From the NCBI GenBank assembly GCA_910577255.1, contig CAJTMH010000001.1:496001-560000 (forward strand): DNA of 64,000 nucleotides. The letters are read 5' to 3'. Of the stretch, positions 45,154 through 53,601 are shown one piece after another. This DNA comes from an uncultured Duncaniella sp. GTDB taxonomy: Bacteria; Bacteroidota; Bacteroidia; Bacteroidales; Muribaculaceae. Both the position numbers and the translations under genes were made by a program. The stretch's first letter is position 1. Every line of letters starts with the position of its first letter. Below the pieces are notes generated by a model that ran no database searches, was not told the DNA's origin, and worked only from the letters and a program-made list of their open reading frames with translations.

Positions 45154-45240
45154 CGGGATTTTATGTGCATAAATATTCAATGCCAATACTAACCAATAAG
45201 TTAATAATAGAATCCCGAGCCTATTAAGGTTTCGGGATTC
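45154..45240 (+). promoter_or_regulatory. Attenuator hairpins (antiterminator versus terminator or start-blocking hairpin)
   Basis: CGGGATTTTAT (45154-45164) can pair with ATAGAATCCCG (45207-45217) over 11 positions with one G-U pair. Alternatively GAATCCCGA (45210-45218) pairs with TCGGGATTC (45232-45240), extended by an inner CCT/AGG. The two pairings exclude each other. A third stem, TTTATGCA (45104-45111) within the leader peptide with TGCATAAA (45166-45173), would be disrupted by a ribosome stalled on the aromatic codons. The T tract after the second hairpin is poor (TTCAATTA), so blocking of translation at the ATG 15 bases downstream is an alternative to termination. Confidence 0.7.
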
Positions 45241-45255
45241 TTCAATTAAGGAACA

Positions 45256-46104
45256 ATGAAAAAAGTCACGATTCAAGGGGTAGCCGGATGCTACCATGAT
45301 GCAGCGGCACATCTATATTTCGCGGGACAAGATGTCGAGACCATCCCATGCGACACTTTTCCTGCCATGTTTGAGACCCTGTCAACCGACGCATCGCTGA
45401 TTGGAATTGTCGCAATCGAAAATACAATAGCAGGCAGTCTCCTCCAGAATCATGAGCTTTTACGCCAAAGCAATCTACGGATTATCGGTGAGCTGAAACT
45501 ACGCATCTCGCACGTGATTGCAGCCATCAAGGGTCAGACGATCGAGGAACTCGTCGAAGTAAATTCCCATCCTATGGCTCTCATGCAGTGCGAGCAGTTC
45601 CTGCGCCGCCACCCCAATCTTAAAATCGTGGAACATCTCGACACAGCCGGAAGCGCAAAAGAGATAGCCGAAGGCAATCTCATGGGCCATGCGGCAGTGT
45701 GCGGGGAATATGCCGCCAATCTTTACGGTCTTAACATCCTCGAGAAAGGAATAGAGACAAACAAGCGAAATTTTACCCGATTTCTTATCGTAGCCGACCC
45801 ATTATTGGCTGCCGAGATCGGGCCTAATGAGCGCGATATAAACAAGGCCTCGATAGTGTTCACTCTGCCACACACTCACGGCGCCTTATCAAAAGTGCTA
45901 ACTATATTATCGTTTTACGACATCAATCTTTCAAAAATTCAATCCACTCCGGTTATCGGACGTGAATGGGAATACCGTTTTTACGTGGATGTGACATTTG
46001 ACAGCCTTGTAAGGTATCATCAATCAATCGAAGCCATCCGGCCCCTCACCAAAAATCTCCAGATTCTTGGCGAATATGCCGAAGCCACTATCACACATCC
46101 ATGA
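45256..46104 (+). CDS. pheA: Prephenate dehydratase
   Basis: 282 residues, a monofunctional prephenate dehydratase with an ACT domain. The catalytic domain has VTIQGVAGCYHDAAAHLYF, GIVAIENTIAGSLLQNHELL, and the TRF active-site motif in NFTRFLIVADP. The ACT domain (about 195-280, KASIVFTLPHTHGALSKVLTIL, IQSTPVIGREWEYRFYVDV) would bind Phe for feedback inhibition. It makes phenylpyruvate. It is the first structural gene of the operon behind the Phe/Tyr leader. Confidence 0.95.
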   Translation: MKKVTIQGVAGCYHDAAAHLYFAGQDVETIPCDTFPAMFETLSTDASLIGIVAIENTIAGSLLQNHELLRQSNLRIIGELKLRISHVIAAIKGQTIEELVEVNSHPMALMQCEQFLRRHPNLKIVEHLDTAGSAKEIAEGNLMGHAAVCGEYAANLYGLNILEKGIETNKRNFTRFLIVADPLLAAEIGPNERDINKASIVFTLPHTHGALSKVLTILSFYDINLSKIQSTPVIGREWEYRFYVDVTFDSLVRYHQSIEAIRPLTKNLQILGEYAEATITHP

Positions 46105-46153
46105 CACCGGTCCTCGCAATTAAATAGAAAAATCATATCCACACTATATCATT

Positions 46154-47317
46154 ATGGAAATCAAGCCATCGCAAAGAGTTGAAAATATAAAGGAATATTA
46201 TTTCTCCACAAAGCTCAAAGAAGTAGCAGCCATGAACGCAGCCGGAGCTGACGTGATATCACTGGGTATTGGTGGCCCGGACAGACCTCCTCATCAAAAT
46301 GTGATTGACACAATGACCGAGGCTGTGAGAAACCCTGCCAATCATGGTTATCAACCCCACGTCGGGGTTCCGCAGCTGCGCGAAGCCTTTGCCAACTGGT
46401 ACAAAAAATGGTATGGAGTGGAGCTCGACCCCAAGACAGAAATCCAGCCACTGATAGGATCGAAAGAGGGTGTGACACACATATCGCTCGCATTTCTCAA
46501 TCCGGGCGACGGAGTGTTGGTTCCCAATCCCGGTTATCCCACCTACTCCTCGATAAGCCAACTCGTGGGTGCCACCATATATAAATATGACTTGACGGAA
46601 GAAGGTGGCTGGCAACCAGATTTCGAAGCTCTCGAAAAGCTGCCGCTTGATAAAATCAAACTCATGTGGATTAACTATCCCCACATGCCAACCGGAGCAA
46701 AAGCTCGCATGGAGACATTCGAGAAAGCGGTTGAGTTTGGCAAAAAGCATGGTATAGTAATCGTTCATGACAACCCCTACTCTTTCATCCTTAACGATGA
46801 GCCTATGAGCCTTCTTCAGGTTCCCGGAGCCAAGGAGATAGCTATCGAGATGAACTCGCTCAGCAAGAGCCACAACATGCCAGGATGGCGTGTTGGGATG
46901 GCGGCCTCTAATCCGACATTTATCTCATGGATACTTAAGGTGAAGAGCAATATTGACTCCGGTCAGTTCAAACCCCTGATGCTCGCGGCTGCTAAGGCCC
47001 TCGAGGCCGATAAGTCATGGCACGACAGTGTGAATGAGGTATACGCCTCGCGGCGAAAAATAGCCGAGGAGATAATGACAACGCTGGGATGCACATTTGA
47101 CCCATCGCAGAGCGGCCTCTTCCTATGGGGACGCCTTCAGGACGAGTCAATCACAACCGAAGAATTGGCTGACCGGCTGCTCCATGAAGCGAAAGTGTTC
47201 ATCACTCCCGGTTTCATTTTCGGCTCAAACGGTGAGAGATATATCCGAATCTCGCTCTGCGCCACTAACGAGCGGATGCAGGAAGCACTCAAACGCATCA
47301 AAGCTTTGGATTTATAA
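46154..47317 (+). CDS. Class I/II PLP aminotransferase (aromatic amino acid operon)
   Basis: 387 residues of fold type I. Visible are VISLGIGGPDRPPHQNVIDTM, the cofactor-contact segment GSKEGVTHISLAFLNPGDGVLVPNPGYPTY, the Asn/Pro pair in INYPHMPTGA, VHDNPYSFIL and the PLP-lysine in NSLSKSHNMPGWRVGM. The C-terminal RISLCATNERM holds the carboxylate-binding Arg. Position between pheA and the DAHP synthase gene suggests transamination of phenylpyruvate and hydroxyphenylpyruvate, the last step to Phe and Tyr. Related enzymes also act on LL-diaminopimelate or aspartate, so the substrate is inferred. Confidence 0.88.
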   Translation: MEIKPSQRVENIKEYYFSTKLKEVAAMNAAGADVISLGIGGPDRPPHQNVIDTMTEAVRNPANHGYQPHVGVPQLREAFANWYKKWYGVELDPKTEIQPLIGSKEGVTHISLAFLNPGDGVLVPNPGYPTYSSISQLVGATIYKYDLTEEGGWQPDFEALEKLPLDKIKLMWINYPHMPTGAKARMETFEKAVEFGKKHGIVIVHDNPYSFILNDEPMSLLQVPGAKEIAIEMNSLSKSHNMPGWRVGMAASNPTFISWILKVKSNIDSGQFKPLMLAAAKALEADKSWHDSVNEVYASRRKIAEEIMTTLGCTFDPSQSGLFLWGRLQDESITTEELADRLLHEAKVFITPGFIFGSNGERYIRISLCATNERMQEALKRIKALDL

Positions 47318-47351
47318 AAACAGAAAATAACAACAACTCAAACTAAATAAA

Positions 47352-48425
47352 ATGGAAAATCTTCAACCACTCGCCATAGATGGTGTAGAACTCACCAAAC
47401 CCATTATCATATCCGGTCCGTGCAGCGCCGAAACTGAGGAGCAAGTACTAACAACCGCTCGTCAACTTGCCCGTCAGGGTGTGAAGATATATCGCGCAGG
47501 TATCTGGAAACCTCGCACCAAACCAGGCGGTTTCGAAGGTGTCGGTGTCCCCGGCCTCGCCTGGCTCAACAAGGTAAAGGAGGAAACAGGTATGAAAGTC
47601 TCGACCGAGGTGGCCAACCGCGGACATGTAGAGGCGGCATTAGAGTATGACATAGACCTTCTATGGATTGGTGCCAGAACTTCGGCCAACCCATTTGCCA
47701 TGCAGGAAATAGCAGATGTGCTTAAGGAAAGCGGCAAAGATATTCCAATCCTCGTGAAAAATCCGGTCAACCCTGACCTTGAATTGTGGATTGGCGCACT
47801 TGAACGCCTGTACAATGCTGGCATCAAACGCCTTGGTGTGATACACCGAGGATTCAGCACTTATGGACTGCACATCTACCGCAATCATCCGCAATGGCGT
47901 ATTCCCCTGGAACTCCGCATCCGCTACCCGCAACTGCCTATAATCTGCGACCCCAGCCACATCGGTGGCAAACGTGAACTCATAGCATCTCTGTCACAGC
48001 AGGCTCTCGACATGGGTTTTGACGGACTTATCATCGAAAGCCACTGCGACCCTGATTGCGCTTGGAGCGACAAAAATCAGCAAGTGACACCTGAGGTGCT
48101 TGGTGTAATCCTTGACAACCTTATCTACCGCGATGCTCCTACCCCCAACGAAAGCCTTGCCCAACTTCGTCGTCAGATTGACCAACTTGACAACGAGCTG
48201 CTTGAAGTGCTTTCAAAACGCATGAACATCTCACGTGAGATAGGTGCTTACAAGAAAAACCACAATATGCCGGTGGTACAGGCCGGACGTTACGGAGACA
48301 TTATGTCGACTCGCGTAATGGCGGCAAAATCAATGGGCATGAGCGAGGACTTCATGCGCTCTATCCTCTCCGCGATCCACGAGGAGTCAGTGAGAATTCA
48401 GGTAGAGCTGCACGACAACAAATAA
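47352..48425 (+). CDS. Bifunctional DAHP synthase / chorismate mutase
   Basis: 357 residues. Residues 1-260 are a type I DAHP synthase barrel (PIIISGPCSAETEEQV, YRAGIWKPRTKPGGFEGVG, WIGARTSANPFAMQEIADVL, ICDPSHIGGKREL). Residues about 265-355 are an AroQ chorismate mutase (LAQLRRQIDQLDNELLEVLSKRMNISREIGAYKKNHNM). The enzyme makes the first committed shikimate-pathway compound and converts chorismate to prephenate, feeding both PheA and TyrA. Fused forms of this order are usual in Bacteroidetes; the mutase part often gives feedback control. Confidence 0.94.
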   Translation: MENLQPLAIDGVELTKPIIISGPCSAETEEQVLTTARQLARQGVKIYRAGIWKPRTKPGGFEGVGVPGLAWLNKVKEETGMKVSTEVANRGHVEAALEYDIDLLWIGARTSANPFAMQEIADVLKESGKDIPILVKNPVNPDLELWIGALERLYNAGIKRLGVIHRGFSTYGLHIYRNHPQWRIPLELRIRYPQLPIICDPSHIGGKRELIASLSQQALDMGFDGLIIESHCDPDCAWSDKNQQVTPEVLGVILDNLIYRDAPTPNESLAQLRRQIDQLDNELLEVLSKRMNISREIGAYKKNHNMPVVQAGRYGDIMSTRVMAAKSMGMSEDFMRSILSAIHEESVRIQVELHDNK

Positions 48426-48451
48426 CATTTTTTCAAAAGTACCCACCTGAT

Positions 48452-49225
48452 ATGAAGATATTAATTCTGGGCGCCGGGAAAATGGGGACATTCTTCTGTG
48501 ACATCCTCTCATTCGACCATGAGGTCGCAGTCTATGATCCTGACCCGAAACGGCTGAGATTCACATACAATGCACAGCGCTTCACTTCGCTGGATGAAAT
48601 AGATGCTTTTGAGCCGCAGCTCGTGATAAACGCATCCACCGTCAAGTATACATTGGACGCATTCAAGGCTGTGCTCCCCCACCTGCCTAAGACTGCTATA
48701 ATAAGCGACATTGCATCAGTAAAGACCGGTCTACCCGAATTTTATGCCGCATGCGGACATCCATTCGTAAGCACCCACCCGATGTTCGGACCAACATTCG
48801 CATCGTTGAGCAACCTGAGCAATGAGAACGCAATAATAATCAGTGAGGGTGACCATCTCGGAAAAGTGTTTTTCAGAGATCTCTACAACCACCTTCATCT
48901 CAACATAGTGGAATACACGTTCCAGGAACATGATGAGACCATAGCCTACTCATTGTCAATACCGTTTGCCGCAACACTGGCTTTTGCAGGGGTGATGAAA
49001 CATCAAGAGGCTCCCGGCACCACATTCAAGCGCCACATGCAGATAGCCAGAGGGCTGATGTCGGAAGATGACTACCTTGTCAGCGAAATCCTCTTCAACC
49101 CTAACACTCCTGCACAGCTTGAGAAAATACAAAGTCAGCTTGCAGAACTTCAGGAAATCATAGCGCGACGCGACAGCGACGCAATGAAAAAATATCTCGC
49201 ACGCGTCAGAGAGCATATCAATTAA
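48452..49225 (+). CDS. tyrA: Prephenate dehydrogenase
   Basis: 257 residues. Rossmann-fold N-terminus MKILILGAGKMGTFFCDIL, then the TyrA hallmark block STHPMFGPTFASLSN and the helical dimer domain (HDETIAYSLSIPFAATLAFAG). It oxidises prephenate to 4-hydroxyphenylpyruvate with NAD(P)+. No ACT domain is attached. It is the last gene of the attenuator-controlled operon, 26 bases after the DAHP synthase gene, and is followed by a perfect palindrome. Confidence 0.93.
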   Translation: MKILILGAGKMGTFFCDILSFDHEVAVYDPDPKRLRFTYNAQRFTSLDEIDAFEPQLVINASTVKYTLDAFKAVLPHLPKTAIISDIASVKTGLPEFYAACGHPFVSTHPMFGPTFASLSNLSNENAIIISEGDHLGKVFFRDLYNHLHLNIVEYTFQEHDETIAYSLSIPFAATLAFAGVMKHQEAPGTTFKRHMQIARGLMSEDDYLVSEILFNPNTPAQLEKIQSQLAELQEIIARRDSDAMKKYLARVREHIN

Positions 49226-49269
49226 GTAACCCGCTTCCAGATGACTATATCGTCATCTGCGTTATAACC

Positions 49270-49315
49270 CACACTTCACCCCGGAAGTTTCATGAAACTT
49301 CCGGGGTGAAGTGTG
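49270..49315. repeat. Perfect 23-base-arm palindrome after tyrA
   Basis: CACACTTCACCCCGG... (49270-49292) is the exact reverse complement of 49293-49315 with no loop bases left over. It probably ends the aromatic operon as a hairpin, but no T tract follows on either side. Confidence 0.75.
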
Positions 49316-49317
49316 CA

Positions 49318-49582
49318 TTACGAGTCACTATAGTCAGTGGTATTTGTGTCCCCGAGTAAATTTGTTGTCACAAAAATGGTGTTCTTATCAGTGGCAGCAT
49401 CAACTGCAACATAAGGAATAACTATAACTCATGATGAGATTAAGTTTAGCATCCTTACCTTCTTCTGCTTCGCCTTTGATTATTATATTTCTCTCATCTG
49501 AGAAGAGATTGGACAAAATGCAGGTCATCACCTTGTATTCACCTCCATGAGTCACGGCGATGGAAGCGCTGAAATTAACCAA
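49318..49582 (-). pseudogene. Decayed reading frame at the end of the accessory island
   Basis: Two frames together look like one coding stretch. The first (49582 down to about 49410, no ATG) reads SIAVTHGGEYKVMTCILSN and LFSDERNIIIKGEAEEGKDAK. The second, in another frame, continues YVAVDAATDKNTIFVTTNLL and GDTNTTDYSDS to a stop at 49318. The join needs a frameshift near 49430. Without a start codon and with a hairpin just upstream this is best read as the 3' remnant of a gene of unknown family. The 405-base gap 49226-49630 otherwise holds only the two palindromes. Confidence 0.35.
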
Positions 49583-49610
49583 GAAATTTCTTGGTTAATT
49601 TCAGTTTTTT
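49569..49610 (+). terminator. Perfect palindrome with T tract
   Basis: An 18-base-arm perfect inverted repeat CTGAAATTAACCAAGAAA / TTTCTTGGTTAATTTCAG at 49569-49604 is followed by TTTTTT on the plus strand. As a plus-strand terminator it would catch read-through from the aromatic operon before it enters the minus-strand island. Confidence 0.7.
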
Positions 49611-49630
49611 GAACTCGTTGGGAATGGAAT

Positions 49631-50200
49631 CTACTCTAAAACGCCGTTCAAACCAAGGTCAAAAGTCTTACTATTGACCTCGACAACCGTCCCTTCGGCA
49701 TTTACACCATAAACCATAGTAACACGTTCCTTAGTAAGATACTCAGCTACACGGTCTCCTTTGACAGGCATATTATCAGGGCCAACTGAAGTACCCAGAT
49801 ATGAGAATACATCACTATTCTTATAGGAACTGCATTTGATTGTGCCTGAAATGCCAAGGTTGTAAACCCTATAAGGGTCAATATCAGCTCTTGGTACAAA
49901 AGTGAACAGTACTCCGGCTTTATCAGGAATCTTATTCCCTTTCAATGACCACGATGTTGACTGGGTCAGGATTTTTTCTTCTGAGAATGACCCATCAGGA
50001 TTGGCAATATGAGCTGTGATCTCAGCAACCTCCAGGAAATCAGGCTTAAATGTTATACTCACGACATATGAAGTAGCCCATGTATCAGGCTCCTCAGATT
50101 TATCGTTATTGTTACCTTCACCGCAGGCGGAAAGTGAGAGGCCAATGGTTGCCAGCATAACAGCTAACAATGTTTTTAATGATTTGAATTGATGTTTCAT
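49631..50200 (-). CDS. Small lipoprotein of the accessory island, paralogue A
   Basis: 189 residues; the signal peptide ends GLSLSAC, then GEGNNND. The mature protein is beta-rich and unrecognised, with AEITAHIANPDGSFSEEKIL, SWSLKGNKIPDKAGVLFTFVP and a Gly-rich end VYGVNAEGTVVEVNSKTFDLGLNG. It is clearly related to the product of the next gene upstream (shared W-LKGN-IPDKAGV-F-F and NA-GE/TV...DFGLN blocks). It is the last intact gene of the minus-strand island operon, 28 bases after its paralogue. Confidence 0.75.
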   Translation of the reverse strand: MKHQFKSLKTLLAVMLATIGLSLSACGEGNNNDKSEEPDTWATSYVVSITFKPDFLEVAEITAHIANPDGSFSEEKILTQSTSWSLKGNKIPDKAGVLFTFVPRADIDPYRVYNLGISGTIKCSSYKNSDVFSYLGTSVGPDNMPVKGDRVAEYLTKERVTMVYGVNAEGTVVEVNSKTFDLGLNGVLE

Positions 50201-50228
50201 ATATCTACAATGGTATTATTGGATTTTA

Positions 50229-50800
50229 TTATAAAGGATATGAGCCAAAAGGAGGTCGATTAGATGCTAAGTTCAAACCAAAGTCAAGGTCTGAACCATC
50301 AGTCACACTGGCCTCTCCGTTTGCATTTACTTGTCCTCCAAGGAGAAGCGAAGTGCCATAAAATTCAGTGAGATTTTCGGCTGGGACGGTGTACGATTCA
50401 TCTGACTTCTCGGACTTTAAGCTTATAATGCTTCCATTCTTAAAGCAGGTAATGTTGGTGGTAAGTTGGTATGCCACCTCGTAGTCACCCGAGAAATTAC
50501 CCGACTTGACATCGAAATCAAATCTCACCCCGGCCTTGTCGGGTATGGAATTGCCTTTGAGTGTCCAAGTGTTCTTTGCTTTGGTGATGATCTCCTCGTT
50601 CACAATGCCTTCGGGAGAAAGGATGTAAGCCTTCACATCGGCGGTAGCGAGAAGGTCAGCTGAGAATGCAACATCAAAAGTGTACTCGGTGGTGAATTTA
50701 TCCTCACTTTAGGCTCGTCATCGCCGCAAGCCGTCAGGCAACAGCTCGCAACAACAGCGGGCAAGCTCAGCAGAAATTTATATCCTAAAACTTTCTTCAT
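50229..50800 (-). pseudogene. Small lipoprotein of the accessory island, paralogue B, with a single-base frameshift
   Basis: The ATG at 50800 starts a good lipoprotein signal (MKKVLGYKFLLSLPAVVASC, lipobox LTAC, then GDDEPK). The frame is lost at about 50703-50711; one base missing in AAAGTGAGG would restore DEPKDEDKFTTEYTFDVAFS, which runs on in the second frame through DVKAYILSPEGIVNEEII to the stop at 50229. The second frame shares TWTLKGNSIPDKAGVRFDF with paralogue A. It is either a recent pseudogene, a slippage-controlled gene or a sequencing error. Spacing to its neighbours (35 and 28 bases) is that of an intact operon. Confidence 0.75.
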
Positions 50801-50835
50801 TTCAAGCGTTTATTAAATTAATGCATGTGAGGTAT

Positions 50836-51453
50836 TTAGGGAGCCGCCGGATCGGTTACGGATTTCCGATACCAGTCACTTGCACCGCAGACGCGGCAAG
50901 GTTTTGTTGGAGGTGCATCTCCAGTGCCTCCATATTCTGCATTACCTTTGGGCACAGACGTCAAGCACTTGCGGCAAGCCCATACAAAAAAAGGAATCAT
51001 ATACCCGCCTGAGGGCTTCGGTATAGAAAGATTTTCACTGTTCTCGTATCCCGGATGCATAAAGGCAACCGTAAAGGGTTTGAAATCTTTTAACGACATT
51101 AAGACTTCATAATAAAGTCCCTCATCGTTGCCCGGTGATACTTTAAAATACCCATTATCTCCTTGCCAATGATAGGTGCCGCCTGTAGAGTTTATACCGA
51201 CGGTATTGGTATAGTATTCGATTTGCTTGATTGCCATCTCTTGGGAAGGACAATGGGTGTAATAGTAAGTGTTGTCTTCCGTTGGAGAGAACAACAGGCA
51301 GTCGTCATCGTAGAAGATACGGTTGTGGAGCTCAGCGAGTTCTCCCTCTTCGGGCGAAACGGGCTCTTGGTCGTTGCTGCAAGCGGCGAAGGCAAGGGCG
51401 GTTGCCGCGATGGCTATGCTGAGCATGAGTTTTGAAATGATAGTATTTTTCAT
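50836..51453 (-). CDS. Lipoprotein with C-terminal double CxxC knuckle, accessory island
   Basis: 205 residues; the signal peptide ends LAFAAC, followed by SNDQEPVSPEEGE, an acidic stretch. The middle has FYDDDCLLFSPTEDNTYYYTHCP, then Tyr/Gly-rich segments. The last 50 residues carry ACRKCLTS and CRVCGASDWYRK, a pair of CxxC knuckles that resembles a rubredoxin or zinc-ribbon site, unusual for a secreted lipoprotein. I do not recognise the family. It lies 36 bases after the C13 peptidase gene in the island operon. Confidence 0.75.
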   Translation of the reverse strand: MKNTIISKLMLSIAIAATALAFAACSNDQEPVSPEEGELAELHNRIFYDDDCLLFSPTEDNTYYYTHCPSQEMAIKQIEYYTNTVGINSTGGTYHWQGDNGYFKVSPGNDEGLYYEVLMSLKDFKPFTVAFMHPGYENSENLSIPKPSGGYMIPFFVWACRKCLTSVPKGNAEYGGTGDAPPTKPCRVCGASDWYRKSVTDPAAP

Positions 51454-51489
51454 TGTAGTTTATTGTTAATTGATTTTTGATTTCTGATT

Positions 51490-53601
51490 TCAGGGGTTGA
51501 TAAACTCGTCCATTGAGGAATTGTAGAGGTTGCCGTAGTTTTCGGCGTTGTAGACCATCACATGACTGCCGACGGTGTTGATGAAGAGGCGGTTGTAGAG
51601 GTCGCGCATCGAGATTACGGACTTGTTGGTGAGGTTTTCAAGGAGCGTGGAGGTGAAACGGTTGCTCATCCAAACGCCCAAATCGGTGTTGAACACGTCG
51701 GCTTTGGAAGTTTCGTTGGGGTTGGCTGCAGTGTAGAAAATCATGCCGGGGAAGCCGGTACACTGCTCCAATACGCTGCCTGAATAGCAGGTCTCTACAA
51801 ACATCGCCAGTTTGCGGTAGCCGTTGTTGCTATGAAGTTGCGTCAAAGCCGACTTCAACTGCGCCCCGGTCACACCCATTGCCGTCTCATTCCAGCACAA
51901 TGCGCCGGGTGTGCCGTGACCGCTCCAGAACAAGAAAAGGTTCGTTCCCTCATCGCCTTTCAAGACGGCAGGAGTCTTATCCGTGACATTACCGGCAAGA
52001 ATGTTGCAGAAATCACTGCCGGTCAAATCTTTCAGGCGGTAGTCAATCCGGACATCGGTGTAAAGATTATCACCGCCGGGCTTGACTTTTATCACACCCT
52101 GTTCCGGGTTTGAACTGTTCCCGGCAATGTCGTCTGCGACGATGAGAATGATATTGTCGTCAGTGTATCCATGCTCTTTGAGCAGCTGATACATAGCGAG
52201 GGCATCGGCCTGATGGCGATAGTTACTCCATCCGGTTGAAGTGGCTACAATCAACGCCTGATGGTCGGTCAATGGGGCGTATGATATTGACGACCCTGCA
52301 CCGAACTCCTGCATCTGTGTCGCTTTCCAGTTCCATCCGGCAAGAGTGGCATCCGTGCGGTTGCCACCGTCGGCAGTATTATAATCAAGAATTATGTATC
52401 GGCCGTCATATACTTTATAATTGTAATATATGGTTGAAAGCACGTTGGTGTAAACCTTGCTGTCGAAATCCAACCACCCTGAGGCTCCGCGCACATACGG
52501 TTCATCCCCCTTTGTCAAGGCAGTTACTACATTGCGCATATCCTCACCCATCCATGACCCCAGATTGAAGTCGCGTCCGTCAACTATCTGTCGGAGCGAA
52601 TTACGCAGTGTGATGTCGGGGTGAAGTTCCTGATACCAGATGGCGTATGCGATAAGCATTCCGGCATCATAAAGCTGGGCGGAACCCACAGTAGGGTCAA
52701 CTCCGAAAAAAGTCTTGTAGGAAACATCAAATCCTGATTCGGGGTTCGCCCCGAAACAAACGCCCTCGATACCTTCGGCCTTTTGCCCCAGTTCACTGAT
52801 AACATCAGATCCATAGCCCATATCGGAAAAGAGCAGTCGAGGAGCCAGTGTCGTGGATGAGTTGAATACTTCAACGACTGTGGCAATATCCTTGACATGG
52901 CTTGGAGCGCAGATTACATAGTCCGCACCACTGGTTGTCGCATTCCGGGCTGCATCGGATATGTCTGAACCTGAATACGTATGCAGCCCCTTGACGTCAA
53001 GACCTAATTCTTTGGCTTGGAATGCGAACCAGTCAACAAAAGTTTTACCGTAGGTATCATCGCCGTTAGCTATCAGGGCTACGGACTGACCTCCATAGTT
53101 GACAACCTTGCTCAGAAGTACTTCCGACTGTGTAATGTCGGTCTCGGTCATAGCCCAGAGATTACCTGTTGAGGCAAAGGCGCGGACAAGTTCCTCGGTA
53201 GTTGCGAGTGTGAATAAGGTCACCCCCGAGCGACACAAAGTAGCCGCAAGGGTCTTGGCGTTGTCTGAGTAAAGTCCACCGATAACAGCATAAACATCCT
53301 CGCGAACGGCAAGACTCTGTGAGAGTTTCTCCAAATCCTCGGAAGTCTCGTCATGATATTCGATCGTCAGTTTCACTTTCTTATCCTGTGAAGAGAAAGC
53401 CATATCAATATTATGCTCCAGCAAGGTGAATATGCGCTTCCAATGTGCATCAAGCCCATTATCCATCGGCAGCACTACAACCACCGATTTTTCAATGGCC
53501 GGTTTGCCAAGGGTTGGCTCATCGTTCATATTGTCATCGCTGCAATTCAAGAAAGTCAGCGAAAGTATGGCAGTCAATAAAAATATTCTCCAGTGTCTCA
53601 T
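51490..53601 (-). CDS. Lipoprotein fusion of a type 1 binding-protein domain and a C13 (legumain-like) peptidase
   Basis: 703 residues; the signal peptide ends LTFLNC (Cys20), then SDDNMNDE, matching the surface-export signal of Bacteroides. Residues about 40-400 form a LivK/receptor-family ligand-binding fold (SVVVVLPMDNGLDAHWKRIFTLL, YAVIGGLYSDNAKTLAATLCRSGVTLFT, YGGQSVALIANGDDTYGKTFVDWF). Residues about 440-700 are a clan CD peptidase: QALIVATSTGWSNYRHQADALAMYQLL, His562 in FLFWSGHGTPG and Cys605 in FVETCYSGS, the C13 dyad, plus YTAANPNETS. The fusion suggests ligand-controlled or cell-surface-targeted proteolysis. Its stop overlaps... the order in the operon is BMP gene, then this gene with a four-base overlap. 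Confidence 0.9.
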   Translation of the reverse strand: MRHWRIFLLTAILSLTFLNCSDDNMNDEPTLGKPAIEKSVVVVLPMDNGLDAHWKRIFTLLEHNIDMAFSSQDKKVKLTIEYHDETSEDLEKLSQSLAVREDVYAVIGGLYSDNAKTLAATLCRSGVTLFTLATTEELVRAFASTGNLWAMTETDITQSEVLLSKVVNYGGQSVALIANGDDTYGKTFVDWFAFQAKELGLDVKGLHTYSGSDISDAARNATTSGADYVICAPSHVKDIATVVEVFNSSTTLAPRLLFSDMGYGSDVISELGQKAEGIEGVCFGANPESGFDVSYKTFFGVDPTVGSAQLYDAGMLIAYAIWYQELHPDITLRNSLRQIVDGRDFNLGSWMGEDMRNVVTALTKGDEPYVRGASGWLDFDSKVYTNVLSTIYYNYKVYDGRYIILDYNTADGGNRTDATLAGWNWKATQMQEFGAGSSISYAPLTDHQALIVATSTGWSNYRHQADALAMYQLLKEHGYTDDNIILIVADDIAGNSSNPEQGVIKVKPGGDNLYTDVRIDYRLKDLTGSDFCNILAGNVTDKTPAVLKGDEGTNLFLFWSGHGTPGALCWNETAMGVTGAQLKSALTQLHSNNGYRKLAMFVETCYSGSVLEQCTGFPGMIFYTAANPNETSKADVFNTDLGVWMSNRFTSTLLENLTNKSVISMRDLYNRLFINTVGSHVMVYNAENYGNLYNSSMDEFINP

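Noticed and set aside
49569..49604. Palindrome considered as a transposon end or attachment site
   Set aside because: A following run of six T and the position between converging units are explained by a terminator; no transposase or target duplication is seen.
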